A stretch of DNA of 64,000 bases, from NCBI GenBank assembly GCA_016743945.1, contig JADGFI010000032.1:1-64000 (forward strand), written 5' to 3'. The stretch is from Desulfobacteraceae bacterium (GTDB lineage: Bacteria; Desulfobacterota; Desulfobacteria; Desulfobacterales; Desulfobacteraceae). The notes below the pieces were generated by a model. The model did no database searches and had not been told where the DNA came from. It saw nothing but the letters and a program-made list of their open reading frames with translations. This document shows positions 1 to 9,725 of the stretch, piece after piece. Numbering within the stretch: the stretch's first letter is position 1; each line of letters opens with the position of its first letter. Position numbers and translations under genes: made by a program.

Positions 1-82
1 ATCTCGAACACGGAAGTTAAGCTCTTTAGCGTCGATGGTACTGCATGGGAGACTGTGTGGGAGAGTAGAACGCCGCCAGATT
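1..82 (+). rRNA. rrf: 5S rRNA, 3' part (truncated by window start)
   Basis: The first ~80 bases read as the distal two thirds of a bacterial 5S rRNA. They contain the CGAACACGGAAGTTAAG segment and end in the usual GAGAGTAG...CGCCGCCAGAT closing segment. The 5' part lies outside the window. It is followed immediately by a strong hairpin terminator, so it is the last gene of an rRNA operon running into the window from the left. The exact 3' end is estimated to within a few bases. Confidence 0.93.
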
Positions 83-89
83 ATTCTTC

Positions 90-128
90 AAAAAGCCCTG
101 ATCATGACATTCATGATCAGGGCTTTTT
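90..128 (+). terminator. Intrinsic terminator of the rRNA operon, shared with the convergent HAD gene
   Basis: A perfect 18-bp inverted repeat (90-107 and 111-128) with a 3-nt loop has an A-run on one side and a T-run on the other, so it can work as a rho-independent terminator on both strands. The stop codon and last codons of the minus-strand HAD gene lie inside the right arm. Confidence 0.9.
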
Positions 129-878
129 GCGTTTTGTGCCGGTAACCTGATATAATCTGGTGCTTTTTGACTTCATCATTATTGGCTGTATATGGATAAA
201 AGGCTGATCAACAGGTATTGCCCCCAGGAGTGAATGACTGGGTTGTACAAACATTTCACCGTAGCTACTGATGACCTTAACAGCCTTACTTAAATCATTC
301 TTACCATTAAAATCATGCAAGAACGCTACAACATCACAACCGCTGCCAACACCGGCTTCAATACCAGCTGCTGAATCTTCGAAAACCAAAACCTGACTTG
401 GCTCAAGTGCAAGCTTACTTAATGCCAAATTATAAGCCTCTGGATCTGGTTTATGTTTAATAACGTGCTCTTGGGTAATGACAATATCAAATAAATCGCC
501 CAATTCTAATGTTTCTAAAATATTGTTTACCATCCAAGTTGCCGCTGAGCTGACAACGGCACACTTTTTACCTTTGGACTTTACATGACGTAGGTAATCG
601 AGCGCACCCTTGTTTAATTCTAACTGGTTCGAAAGCAGTTCCTCGTAATGTGCTCTGAAGTGCTTGTTGAACTCTGGTAATTTTGGAGAAATTTGAGCGT
701 GTTTGAAAAAGTGGATAGTGACAACAGACCAACTTTCACCCATGACATCTTTGTATATATTGAAGTCTACTTTTGAACCATAATCCTGACATGCAAGCGC
801 CAAAGCTAAACCTTTCAATGGCTCTGAATTTACTAATGTGCCATCCATATCAAATAGATACGCTTGATACTCTTTCAA
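117..878 (-). CDS. HAD-superfamily phosphatase (beta-phosphoglucomutase/phosphatase-like)
   Basis: This 253-residue protein is a haloacid dehalogenase-type hydrolase with the cap type of the beta-phosphoglucomutase/sugar phosphatase group. Motif I is DMDGT at residues 10-14 (nucleophile D10, acid/base D12). Motif II is the Ser near residue 110 in VVSS. Motif III is K143 in KHKPDP, and motif IV is FED (E167, D168). It should hydrolyse or isomerise a small phosphorylated metabolite in the cytoplasm; the substrate cannot be read from sequence. The start is TTG at 878, preceded by GGAGAG at good spacing. About 40 residues at the C terminus run past the normal end of the fold, and the last codons overlap the rRNA terminator. 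The gene is visibly more AT-rich than its neighbours and resembles gammaproteobacterial proteins in style, which suggests transfer (inference). Confidence 0.85.
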   Translation of the reverse strand: MKEYQAYLFDMDGTLVNSEPLKGLALALACQDYGSKVDFNIYKDVMGESWSVVTIHFFKHAQISPKLPEFNKHFRAHYEELLSNQLELNKGALDYLRHVKSKGKKCAVVSSAATWMVNNILETLELGDLFDIVITQEHVIKHKPDPEAYNLALSKLALEPSQVLVFEDSAAGIEAGVGSGCDVVAFLHDFNGKNDLSKAVKVISSYGEMFVQPSHSLLGAIPVDQPFIHIQPIMMKSKSTRLYQVTGTKRKKP

Positions 879-1204
879 GTTTCTCTCCGTTTAAAACAAG
901 TTGATAACCGAGTCCGCATCTCCTATAAATTGGAATCAAATGCAACGATAAAAATTTAAATATTTTATAAAAGAAGCCCTAACAGCATAAAAAAGTATTG
1001 TAAAGCAAAATTAAGAATCAACTCTTATTATATTGTTGCTGATTTTATAAAGGGGTCGTGAGACAGATTTGCTAATCGGAAAACCAATATTCTTTACAAA
1101 GCGTGTATCAATATTATACTATTCACAATTTCTTTTGTGCGTTTGCCAAAGAAGTGTGCTAAAAAAAATAGTTTATAAAAATATTAGATATTTGGAGAAT
1201 AAAT
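879..1204. other. AT-rich intergenic region between divergent HAD gene and ade
   Basis: This is 326 bp of strongly AT-rich DNA holding the divergent promoters of the HAD gene and adenine deaminase. An open frame from 1069 that overlaps the ade start shows no family features and was not accepted. No purine riboswitch core was seen upstream of ade. The ade ribosome-binding site (TTTGGAGAAT) sits just before 1205. Confidence 0.5.
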
Positions 1205-3043
1205 ATGACATCCTGCCATCCCCGTACCTCCCATCATTTAATTACCAAAGACCTGGCTGCCGTTGCCATGGGCCAAAAACCTGCGGATTTAATTTTACGG
1301 AATGGGAAGCTTGTGGATGTGTGCACGGCCAGGATCAAAGCCAATTGTGACCTTGCCGTATACAAAGGATATATTGCCCTGGTGGGGGATGCCTCTCATG
1401 TAAAAATATCTGAAACGACCCAGGTGCTTGATGTGAGTGGTAAATATCTTTGTCCGGGGCTCATTGATTCCCACATGCATGTGGAAAGTTCCATGGTGGA
1501 TTTACGATCTTTTGCAGCAGGGGTTTTGCCCCACGGGACCACCACCATCTGTCCTGATATCCATGAAGTGACAAATGTTTTGGGTATGGATGCTGTTAAA
1601 TTGTTCCAGGAAAGCGGAAGGGATCTTCCCCTTAAGGTATTGACAGCCATGCCGGTCTGTGTGCCCTCCCTTCCGGGGATGGAAGATTCCGGGGCAACCA
1701 TCAGTCCCAAAGATGTGAAGGAAGCCTATGATTCTGGGCTGGCATTCTTGCAGGGTGAGCAGATGAATTTTCCCGGTGTCGTTTATGGGGATGAAACGGT
1801 ACATGAAATTGTGGGGCACGGGCTTGCGGCCGGCAAGGTTCTCACAGGGCATTATGCCGGAGAAGATTTGAATGCAGGGCTCAATGCCTATATTGCATCG
1901 GGCATGACAGCAGACCATGAGACCACCACCGCCCAGGGTGCCCAGGCAAGGGCAGAGCTTGGCATGTATGTCCAGCAACGATATGGCAGTGCCTGGCTGG
2001 ATTTGCCCAACCTCATTACGGCGGTGACGGATAATCCCGGAATCGATACAAGGTTTTATACAATGGTCACAGATGATGTGACCTCGGCCACCATCGTTAC
2101 GCAAGGACATTTGGACCGGGTACTGAGGAAAGCCGTGAGTTTGGGCCTTAATCCCATTGTTGCCCTTCAGATGGTCACCATCAATGCGGCCCAGTTTTTA
2201 GAGCAGAGCCGGTGGATTGGCTCCTTAACCCCGGGGCGGGCCGCTGATATCTTGGTGGTGGATAACCTTACAGATTTTAATGTTGAGCAGGTTTTTTGTG
2301 ATGGGGTTATGGCAGCCCAAAAAGGAGAGATGGTAAGGCCTGTCTCGACCTTCCAATATCCGGACTGGGCGATAAACACCATGTATCTGGAGCCGCTTTT
2401 TTCATCGGATTTTCATATTTCAGCACCCGGTACGGATACGGTAAGAGCCCGGGTGATTCAACTGGTACCTGGCCGGGTGAATACCCTGTCAACTCAGGTT
2501 CAAATGCCTGTGATCAATGGAAGCATGGGGGCCGATCCGGTTAATGATATTGCCAAGGCAGGCATGTTTTACAGGCACCAACCCAAAGACAGGGCTGATA
2601 ATCCCAGTGCAGAGGGTACCCGGGCACTGGGGCTTGTGTCCGGAACAGGGTTTAAACCGGGTACTGCTTATGCGTCTACTGTTTCCCATGACTGCCATAA
2701 CCTTTTGGTGGTGGGGATGGATGATGACGCCATGGTGCTGGCTGCCAATACCTTGATTGATTCGGGGGGCGGATCGGTTGTTGTCCAGGGCAAACGGGTG
2801 CTTTCCCTGCTGCCCCTTCCCTTTGCGGGGTTGATGAGTCTTTCCTCTGTTGATATTACTGCGGCCGGTGTTTTTTCCATTGAAAAGGCGCTTCAAGAGA
2901 TTGGCTGTCCCCACGAAGCATTTGAAATGACCATGAGTCTTATGGGGCTTGTGGTCCTTGGCGAACTTCGTCTTTCCAACCGGGGATTGGTGGAAATGAT
3001 GGACGGCCAGGCGCCTGGCTTTGCGGATCTGATTATTTCTTGA
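1205..3043 (+). CDS. ade: Adenine deaminase
   Basis: Adenine deaminase (amidohydrolase superfamily) converts adenine to hypoxanthine and ammonia in purine salvage. The 612 residues match the usual length of bacterial Ade (about 570-620). After a beta-sandwich segment, the metal-binding motif HMHVESSM (H90, H92, E94) follows PGLIDS. Further His-rich segments such as GHYAGEDLN and DHETTT supply other ligands. The C-terminal part contains the family segments SHDCHN and GGGSVVV. ATG at 1205 is chosen because GGAG precedes it by about 7 nt; a longer reading frame is not supported. It stands alone, with no purine transporter beside it. A GC-rich hairpin follows the stop codon. Confidence 0.93.
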   Translation: MTSCHPRTSHHLITKDLAAVAMGQKPADLILRNGKLVDVCTARIKANCDLAVYKGYIALVGDASHVKISETTQVLDVSGKYLCPGLIDSHMHVESSMVDLRSFAAGVLPHGTTTICPDIHEVTNVLGMDAVKLFQESGRDLPLKVLTAMPVCVPSLPGMEDSGATISPKDVKEAYDSGLAFLQGEQMNFPGVVYGDETVHEIVGHGLAAGKVLTGHYAGEDLNAGLNAYIASGMTADHETTTAQGAQARAELGMYVQQRYGSAWLDLPNLITAVTDNPGIDTRFYTMVTDDVTSATIVTQGHLDRVLRKAVSLGLNPIVALQMVTINAAQFLEQSRWIGSLTPGRAADILVVDNLTDFNVEQVFCDGVMAAQKGEMVRPVSTFQYPDWAINTMYLEPLFSSDFHISAPGTDTVRARVIQLVPGRVNTLSTQVQMPVINGSMGADPVNDIAKAGMFYRHQPKDRADNPSAEGTRALGLVSGTGFKPGTAYASTVSHDCHNLLVVGMDDDAMVLAANTLIDSGGGSVVVQGKRVLSLLPLPFAGLMSLSSVDITAAGVFSIEKALQEIGCPHEAFEMTMSLMGLVVLGELRLSNRGLVEMMDGQAPGFADLIIS

Positions 3044-3047
3044 TTCA

Positions 3048-3079
3048 ACCCCCCAATTAATAGGTTTTTTAATGGGGGT
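3048..3079 (+). terminator. Possible terminator hairpin after ade
   Basis: A run of six C followed by AATTAA (3049-3060) can pair with TTAATGGGGG (3069-3078) with a one-base bulge, giving a stable stem directly after the ade stop. The T-run is inside the loop side rather than after the stem, so it is not a textbook intrinsic terminator. Confidence 0.35.
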
Positions 3080-3219
3080 GTCCATTGGATACGAGGGCAG
3101 CGCATTATTTTATGGAATTGATAACTTTGATTTCGGTCTTAGAATAAAGGGTATGGAATATTTCGACACCATGGAATGAAAGCCATAAAATTTTTTATTA
3201 TGATGCCGGAGGGAAAAAA

Positions 3220-3786
3220 TTGAAAAAAAATCCCCATCATTTGGTACTGGGTGAGTTATCAGATTTTTTAACGGGTGAGAAGCGCATAGATACTCATGAT
3301 GAACGGTATCGCCAGAAAATTTCAAAACACCTGGTTCAAACCCTGGGATATGCAAAAGAAGATATTCGACAAAATATCCTATTGGCCATCGCGGCTGGTG
3401 ATCAACGAGCCAGCATAAGGGTCGATTTCTTGATCAACCAGGCTGACAAAATTTGTATGCTGATTAAATATGCGCCCGGTTCCCTTGTGACAAGAAGGCT
3501 CTCCAACCTGGCCCTTTCCAGGGTCATCCTTCCCTACCAGATTCCTGTTATTGTGACCACCAATGGGGAGGATGCAGAAATTATCAATGGGTTGAACGGT
3601 AAGGTAACCGGTCAGGGGGTTGATTCGATTCCATCAAAAATAAAGTTAGAAAAATTAGATACCTCTGTCTCGTTTCCCACCATATCAGAGAGTCTGCATG
3701 AAAAAGCCTCCAGAATTGCCTATGCCTGTGAAGTGGATGGTGCCTGCCCATGTGATACCGATGTGTGCCTGATCCAATCTAAATAA
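3220..3786 (+). CDS. Stand-alone type I restriction R-subunit N-terminal-like protein (HSDR_N_2 family)
   Basis: This 188-residue protein resembles the small deltaproteobacterial proteins that carry only the N-terminal nuclease-fold domain of type I restriction R subunits. RVDFLI (around residue 70) provides the Asp of a PD-(D/E)xK core. The following strand reads MLIKYAPGSL, so the usual ExK is reduced to a lone Lys. The segment PVIVTTNGEDAEI is also typical. The C terminus ends in a Cys cluster (CPCDTDVC). No hsdM, hsdS or helicase domain is present, so it is not a working restriction enzyme; its role is unknown. The start is TTG at 3220 with GGAGG at 3208-3212. It converges on uvrA, 47 bp away. 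Confidence 0.75.
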   Translation: MKKNPHHLVLGELSDFLTGEKRIDTHDERYRQKISKHLVQTLGYAKEDIRQNILLAIAAGDQRASIRVDFLINQADKICMLIKYAPGSLVTRRLSNLALSRVILPYQIPVIVTTNGEDAEIINGLNGKVTGQGVDSIPSKIKLEKLDTSVSFPTISESLHEKASRIAYACEVDGACPCDTDVCLIQSK

Positions 3787-3833
3787 ACCAAGGTTTTATA
3801 CGTTCGAATTTACTATCTTCAGGTTCTATAATT

Positions 3834-6707
3834 TTAGGTTGCAGCGAGAAGTTTGCCCAGATAATACCCTGTGTACGATTTCTTATGGGCAGCCACCTGT
3901 TCCGGAGTTCCCTGGGCCACGATGTACCCTCCTTTGTCTCCGCCTTCAGGGCCCATATCAATGATATGATCCGCACATTTGATGACATCCAGGTTGTGTT
4001 CAATTACCACCACTGTATTATCGGCCGCAACCAGTTTGTCCAGCACCGACAACAATTTGTTGATATCATCGGAATGAAGGCCTGTGGTGGGTTCATCTAA
4101 TATATAAATGGTTTTTCCGGTATTTCGTTTTGACAATTCTTTGGCAAGTTTTATCCTTTGGGCTTCACCGCCTGAGAGGGTGGTGGCGGACTGACCCAGT
4201 TTGATATAGCCAAGTCCTACTTTCACAAGGGTTGCAAGGGTGTTTCGAATGGCAGATATTTTGTCGAAAAACCGGACCGACTGGTTAATGGTCATGTCCA
4301 GAACCTGGGCAATATTCTTTCCTTTGTATTTTATGTCCAGGGTTTCCCTATTATATCGCTGTCCTTTGCAGATATCACAAGCCACATAGACATCGGGCAG
4401 AAAATGCATTTCAATTTTAACGATGCCGTCCCCGGAACAGGCCTCGCAACGACCTCCTTTCATATTAAAACTGAAACGGCCCGGTTTATACCCCCTTGCC
4501 TTGGCTTCCTTTGTTTTGGCAAACAATTCCCTGATAGGGCTCAATACCTGGGTATAGGTGCCGGGATTGGATCTCGGGGTTCTGCCAATGGGGGATTGGT
4601 CAATGTGGATTATTTTGTCCAGGTATTCAATTCCTTTTATCGCCCGGTGGCTTCCCACGGGTTTTCTTGTCCGGTTTATCTGGTTGGACAGGGCTTGGTA
4701 CAGGGTGGACAATACCAGGGTGGATTTACCGGATCCTGATACCCCTGTGACACAGGTAAAACATCCCAGGGGAAAGGAAATATCAATTTTTTTTAAATTA
4801 TTGGAACTGGCTCCGAGGATGGTCAGGCTTTTTCCATTTCCCGTTCTTCTGGTGCCGGGGATTTGGATCTGTTTTTTGCCGGAAAGATAAAGGCCCGTCA
4901 ACGAGACCTCATCTAAGAGTAGTTGTTCAGGCGTGCCTGAAAAAACGACATGGCCGCCGTTGATGCCGGCCCCGGGGCCGATATCAATCACATAATCTGA
5001 CGCTAAAATGGTTTCTTCGTCATGTTCCACCACAAGGACGGTGTTGCCAAGGGCTTTTAGACCCATCAGGGTGTTGAGCAGTCTGGCATTGTCCCGCTGG
5101 TGAAGACCGATACTGGGTTCATCCAGTACATAGAGCACACCGGTGAGTTTTGACCCAATTTGTGTGGCCAGGCGGATCCTTTGGCTTTCCCCACCGGACA
5201 GGGTGGCGGCAGACCGGTCCAGACTCAGGTATTCAAGGCCCACATTTTCTAAAAACCCCAGCCGTTGGATCAGTTCTTTTATAATACTATCTGCGATGAG
5301 CTGTTCTTTTCCCCCAAGGTTCATATCAGACATAAACAAGACTGCGTCTTGAATGGGAAGGCCGGTAATTTCCCAAATTGCTTTCCCGCCGACCATTACC
5401 GATCTTCCTGCCGCGTTGAGCCGTGTTCCATGGCATTTTGAACAGGGTTTAAAACTCATAAAGCGTTTGATATCTTCCCTAACAGAGACGGACGCGGTTT
5501 CATCAAACCTGCGTTTTAAATTGGGGATTACCCCTTCGAAGACTTTGTTATAAATGATTTTTTTCCCGGCCCGTTCCACATAAAAGGGGATTTTTTCTTT
5601 TTTGGTTCCAAAGAGAAGCGCTCGCTGAAATTTGGCGGACAAATTCTTAAAGGGCTTGTAAATATCTTCCTTATAATGGGAGACCAGGGCATCTAAAAAT
5701 TCCATGAATTGAACAGAATCTTTATTCTCCCAGGGAAGAACAGCTCCCTGGCGCAGGGAGATATTTTGATCCGGCACAATCAGATCCGGATCAAATTGGG
5801 TGATGGCACCCAATCCGTCGCAAAGGGAGCAGGCTCCCTGGGGGGAGTTAAATGAAAAACTGGCCGGTGTAAATTCGGGATAACTGACACCGCAGGGGGT
5901 GCACGAGGCCTTTTCACTGAACAACTCTTCTGTGCCATGGGTTAGGTTGATAAGTATTACCAGGCCCTCTGACAGGGTAAGGGCCATCTCAAGGGAATCG
6001 GTGAGACGTTTTTCTATTCCCGGTTTGATGATCAAACGGTCCACCACCACATCAATGGTGTGTCGTTTGTTTTTGTCCAACCTTGGCACTTCTTCGATTA
6101 AAAAGGTCTCTTTGTTCACCCGGACCCTGGCGAATCCCTCTTGTTTCATCCTGGCCAACAGGTTTTCATGGCTGCCTTTCTGACCGATTACCAGGGGGGC
6201 CAGGATCATCATTTTTGACTTTTCCAAAGGGTCATTGGCTGATTTTTGGCCCGGCCTTAAGTTTGATGCTTTTATGGGACCCAGTATCCTGTCGGTAATC
6301 TGGTCGATGGACATGGAAGAAATGGGTTTTTTGCATTTATAACAATGGGGGCGGCCTACCCTTGCAAAAAGAAGGCGAAGATAGTCATAGATTTCCGTCA
6401 CGGTTCCCACGGTGGAGCGGGGATTGTGGCTGGCGGTTTTTTGTTCAATTGAAATGGCCGGGGAAAGACCGATAATGGCATCCACATCCGGTTTGTCCAT
6501 CTGTCCTAAAAATTGTCTGGCATAGGTGGACAGGGATTCAACATACCGACGCTGTCCTTCGGCATACAGGGTGTCAAAGGCAAGGGTTGATTTGCCGGAA
6601 CCGGATAGACCTGTGATGATCGTCAGGCTGTTTCTGGGAATTTGGACATCGATGTTTTTAAGGTTGTGCTCCCTTGCCCCCAGGATAACAATTTTGTCCG
6701 TGTCCAT
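3834..6707 (-). CDS. uvrA: Excinuclease ABC subunit A
   Basis: UvrA recognises DNA damage in nucleotide excision repair and loads UvrB. The 957 residues are full length. Two ABC ATPase modules are visible. The first has Walker A GLSGSGKS (33-40) and signature LSGGESQRI. The second has Walker A GVSGSGKS (about 646) and signature LSGGEAQRI, each followed by a Walker B ending in DEP. Zinc-binding CxxC pairs occur in the first half (CTPC, CSLC), in CSKC, and in the second module (CEAC...CDIC). The start ATG lies one base after the pdxA stop, so the two genes are probably co-transcribed, with pdxA first. No uvrB or uvrC is in the window. Confidence 0.98.
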   Translation of the reverse strand: MDTDKIVILGAREHNLKNIDVQIPRNSLTIITGLSGSGKSTLAFDTLYAEGQRRYVESLSTYARQFLGQMDKPDVDAIIGLSPAISIEQKTASHNPRSTVGTVTEIYDYLRLLFARVGRPHCYKCKKPISSMSIDQITDRILGPIKASNLRPGQKSANDPLEKSKMMILAPLVIGQKGSHENLLARMKQEGFARVRVNKETFLIEEVPRLDKNKRHTIDVVVDRLIIKPGIEKRLTDSLEMALTLSEGLVILINLTHGTEELFSEKASCTPCGVSYPEFTPASFSFNSPQGACSLCDGLGAITQFDPDLIVPDQNISLRQGAVLPWENKDSVQFMEFLDALVSHYKEDIYKPFKNLSAKFQRALLFGTKKEKIPFYVERAGKKIIYNKVFEGVIPNLKRRFDETASVSVREDIKRFMSFKPCSKCHGTRLNAAGRSVMVGGKAIWEITGLPIQDAVLFMSDMNLGGKEQLIADSIIKELIQRLGFLENVGLEYLSLDRSAATLSGGESQRIRLATQIGSKLTGVLYVLDEPSIGLHQRDNARLLNTLMGLKALGNTVLVVEHDEETILASDYVIDIGPGAGINGGHVVFSGTPEQLLLDEVSLTGLYLSGKKQIQIPGTRRTGNGKSLTILGASSNNLKKIDISFPLGCFTCVTGVSGSGKSTLVLSTLYQALSNQINRTRKPVGSHRAIKGIEYLDKIIHIDQSPIGRTPRSNPGTYTQVLSPIRELFAKTKEAKARGYKPGRFSFNMKGGRCEACSGDGIVKIEMHFLPDVYVACDICKGQRYNRETLDIKYKGKNIAQVLDMTINQSVRFFDKISAIRNTLATLVKVGLGYIKLGQSATTLSGGEAQRIKLAKELSKRNTGKTIYILDEPTTGLHSDDINKLLSVLDKLVAADNTVVVIEHNLDVIKCADHIIDMGPEGGDKGGYIVAQGTPEQVAAHKKSYTGYYLGKLLAAT

Positions 6708-6708
6708 A

Positions 6709-7764
6709 TTATTTGGACGTCCTGTTTTTTGTCAGGCTGGCCGTCCGGCTATTAGTCGCTTGGTTATTGGCCTGGAAAGCGGCCATGTAAATGGCTTCCC
6801 TAAGACTTGTCGGATCTGCAATGCCTTTCCAGGCAATGTCATAGGCCGTTCCATGGTCCACGGAAGTTCTGATGATGGGCAGCCCCAGGGTGGTGTTGAC
6901 ACCGTCCTGGAAGTGAACCAGTTTAAAGGGGATCAGTCCCTGGTCATGGTACATGCAGATCACGGCATCATATTTCCCGTTCACGGCATGGAAAAAAACC
7001 GTATCCGGCGGCAGAGGGCCATCAATGTTAAGTCCTTGTTCCCGGGCAATTTTTACGGCAGGAATAATGATTTTTTCTTCTTCATCGCCAAACATGGAGT
7101 CTTCCCCGGCATGGGGATTCAGGCCGGCCACGGCAAGTTTAGGAGAAGGAATGCCAAACCGGTTGACCAAAGAATTCTGGGTCAGACAAATGGTTTGGAG
7201 GATGTTTTGGGTAGTCAAACTTTTTGCCACTTGGCAAAGAGGGATGTGGATGCTCACCAGGATTACTTTTAGACGAGCGCCTGCCAGCATCATGGCAAAT
7301 TCACGGGTGCCTGTCTGGTCTGCAATGAGTTCTGTGTGTCCATGGAACCTGGAACCGGCAATTTTCAGTCCTGTTTTTGTGATGGGGCAGGTAACCAGAC
7401 CGTCAATCTCCCTATTTCGAGCCAGGTTTACGCCGGTGAGGATGTATTTTTCCATGGCCTTTCCCGTTTCCATGGTGGGGCCGGCCAATCCGATTACAGT
7501 CTCATCAAGATTGGATTCATTCATAATACAGATGGTTTTTGAATCGTTGATGGCGTTTGCCGGATTATCCACAGGCGTAATATTAAGGGGAATTGATAAA
7601 AGGTCTAAGGCTCGTTTAAGAATAGTGGTGTCACCAATGACAATGGGTTGGCACACTGCATGGATTTTTGGGGTGTTCAGGGCTTTTACAATGATTTCCG
7701 GTCCGATGCCGGCGGGATCTCCCATGGAGATACCTATAACAGGGCGGTTCAGGGTTGATTTCAT
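6709..7764 (-). CDS. pdxA: 4-hydroxythreonine-4-phosphate dehydrogenase
   Basis: PdxA oxidises 4-phosphohydroxy-L-threonine with NAD in the DXP-dependent pathway of pyridoxal 5'-phosphate synthesis. The conserved N-terminal [13 protein letters not shown] is present. Metal-ligand and substrate motifs follow in order: [24 protein letters not shown] and [13 protein letters not shown]-terminal tail of about 15 residues is divergent. The frame extends upstream to a TTG at 7800, but ATG at 7764 places the conserved N terminus correctly, so 351 residues are called; neither start has a strong ribosome-binding site. It is the first gene of a pair with uvrA and is divergent from the dnaA homologue. Confidence 0.95.
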   Translation of the reverse strand: MKSTLNRPVIGISMGDPAGIGPEIIVKALNTPKIHAVCQPIVIGDTTILKRALDLLSIPLNITPVDNPANAINDSKTICIMNESNLDETVIGLAGPTMETGKAMEKYILTGVNLARNREIDGLVTCPITKTGLKIAGSRFHGHTELIADQTGTREFAMMLAGARLKVILVSIHIPLCQVAKSLTTQNILQTICLTQNSLVNRFGIPSPKLAVAGLNPHAGEDSMFGDEEEKIIIPAVKIAREQGLNIDGPLPPDTVFFHAVNGKYDAVICMYHDQGLIPFKLVHFQDGVNTTLGLPIIRTSVDHGTAYDIAWKGIADPTSLREAIYMAAFQANNQATNSRTASLTKNRTSK

Positions 7765-8273
7765 AGTTTTGTCACTAATTTTAAAAAGAGTTATTGTCAA
7801 AAAATTTAAATATACCCTTTGAAAGGGAAAGTGTAAATAAAATTGAATGGATAGATTGTGAAACCCCTGATAGATTCAGGTTTGAAAAATAAGATCAAAC
7901 TTTATTTAATTCAGAGTAAAATATAGATAATCAAAGTAAATAGTAGATTTTTTTTTTATTGCCATGTTGAAAAAATCCGTTAATTGTAAAAATTCCGTTG
8001 AAAAAGAGCTAGTTGTCGAAGTTGCTGGAATTTAAAGAAATTTTTTTGTTTCACAGAAATTATTGTTTTAATTCAATGCTTTGAAAATTTATGCCAAGCC
8101 AAACCCGAATCTAATGCTAACGGTGTTTATCCGAGTTGACCCAAAATTCATATTCGAATAGAAAAACCTATACTTTTTAGATTGTTCGTTAGATTCACTT
8201 TAATTGTTCTATTCCGCTATATAGAACTAAAAACCAACTTTGATTTTGGAAAGAAAGGTATTTTTGTCAACAC
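7765..8273. other. AT-rich intergenic region upstream of the dnaA homologue
   Basis: About 500 bp of AT-rich DNA separate pdxA and dnaA. It contains T-runs (for example 7949-7959), a 13-bp palindrome CCCTTTGAAAGGG at 7815-7827, and a single poor DnaA-box lookalike (TTATCCGAG near 8128). No cluster of TTATCCACA-type boxes was found on either strand, so it does not read as an obvious replication origin. No ORF of substance is present. Confidence 0.45.
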
Positions 8274-9725
8274 ATGGAGCTATCCTGGGAAAAAGCTAAG
8301 TTTCAAATAAAAAAATCGATACCTGAACATAGTTATCGGATGTGGATAGAGCCACTTGCGCTCCTTGAATGTGATGCCGCTGGTATAACACTGGGAACGC
8401 CAAACGACTATTTTATCAAGCGAATAAAAGAAAATTATCTGGATATATTTAAAAGAGAATTTTCAAATCTTGGTCGCTCCATCGATATTAAATTTCAAGT
8501 AAATGGGAAACATGATACCAAAGGTTCAAAAAAGTCACCAGATCAGAAAAAAGGTCAGCCTGCTAAACAACCGGCGAAAAGCCCGGCCAATAATCTGATA
8601 AAAAGCAAGTTCGGCAGCGCCTATCCGGCACTGGCGGTGAGGCAATGGAAAAAACCGGAACAGGCAACACTGCCGGGACTTGATGCTTCTTTTAATGGCG
8701 GTCGGATGCTCAAAAAAGGATATACCTTTGATGATTTTGTTGTGGGGGATAATTCCAATTTTGCTTATTCCGCTTCCCTTTCTCTCGCCCAGGGAAATAA
8801 AAATGGGGCAGGTATCCTATATTTACTGGGTAAAACAGGGCTGGGGAAAAGCCATTTATCCCAGGCGGTCGGGCATCATATGATGGCCAACAAGATTTCC
8901 AACAGGGTTTATTATGTAACAGCCGAGGATTTTACCAATGAAATGATTTTTTCCTTGAGAAACCATACCATTGAGAGGTTCAAGGAAAAATATCGAAGCA
9001 AATGTGATGTATTGATCCTAGAGGATATTCATTTTTTATCCGGGAAAATTGCCACCCAGAAAGAACTTGCCATCACCCTGGATTACCTGCTGGATGCTGA
9101 TAAGAAAATTATTTTTTCCGGTTGTGAGCTGCCCGATGAAATACCCAAGCTCAATGATCAATTAAAATCTCGGTTGAGTATGGGACTTGTGACCGAGATC
9201 GAGGCACCCGATTACAAGACCCGGCTTAGAATACTGAAAAAGAAATCTAATACCCTTGGGTGCAAGGTTCCCATGATGGTGAACGAATACATCGCCCAGG
9301 AACTGTGTGATGATGTAAGGCAACTGGAAAGCGGTCTCTTCGGTGTGGTGGCCAAGGGACAGATCATGGGCCGCAATATTGATATTGAGCTTGCCAAAAG
9401 TGTTCTGGACAATATCACCAAAAACAGAAAGCGGATCAGTATTGATTTGATTAAACAGCTGGTGTGCTCTGAATTTTCCATATCTGAACAAGATATTATG
9501 TCCAAATCCAGGAAACGAATTATTGTTAAACCCAGACAGGTGGCCATGTTTCTTGCAAAAAAATACACAGACCAACCCATTAAAAAAATCGGTTCCAGTT
9601 TTAAAAAATACCATGCCACAGCTATTTATTCGGTAAATGCCATTGAAAAGGAAATTAAGCAACGGGGGGTTTTGTGTGAACAGATCAATTATATCTCCAA
9701 GAAAATTGAAGCAGGAAAATTTTAA
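8274..9725 (+). CDS. dnaA: DnaA-family replication initiator homologue (divergent)
   Basis: The 483 residues show the full DnaA layout: an N-terminal domain with the SYRMWIEPL type motif (1-75), a Lys/Pro-rich linker (80-140), an AAA+ domain (about 150-385) and a C-terminal DNA-binding domain (390-483). Walker A is GKTGLGKS (186-193) and Walker B is LILEDIHFL (247-255); most DnaA proteins have DDIQ there. The DnaA-box helix region reads PRQVAMFLAKK followed by FKKYHATAIYS at 443-453, where the family signature is DHTT. It is followed without a gap by a flavin oxidase instead of dnaN, and no clear DnaA-box cluster lies upstream. It may be a second, specialised DnaA. No good Shine-Dalgarno precedes ATG 8274. 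Confidence 0.88.
   Translation: MELSWEKAKFQIKKSIPEHSYRMWIEPLALLECDAAGITLGTPNDYFIKRIKENYLDIFKREFSNLGRSIDIKFQVNGKHDTKGSKKSPDQKKGQPAKQPAKSPANNLIKSKFGSAYPALAVRQWKKPEQATLPGLDASFNGGRMLKKGYTFDDFVVGDNSNFAYSASLSLAQGNKNGAGILYLLGKTGLGKSHLSQAVGHHMMANKISNRVYYVTAEDFTNEMIFSLRNHTIERFKEKYRSKCDVLILEDIHFLSGKIATQKELAITLDYLLDADKKIIFSGCELPDEIPKLNDQLKSRLSMGLVTEIEAPDYKTRLRILKKKSNTLGCKVPMMVNEYIAQELCDDVRQLESGLFGVVAKGQIMGRNIDIELAKSVLDNITKNRKRISIDLIKQLVCSEFSISEQDIMSKSRKRIIVKPRQVAMFLAKKYTDQPIKKIGSSFKKYHATAIYSVNAIEKEIKQRGVLCEQINYISKKIEAGKF

Noticed and set aside
879-1204. Purine riboswitch controlling ade
   Set aside because: The conserved core (TATA...TATGG... and loop bases) was not found in the leader.
1069-1350. 93-codon plus-strand ORF overlapping the ade start
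   Set aside because: It runs into ade in another frame, lacks an RBS and has no family features.
7765-8273. Replication origin upstream of the dnaA homologue
   Set aside because: No cluster of TTATCCACA-type boxes on either strand, dnaN is not adjacent, and only AT-richness supports it.
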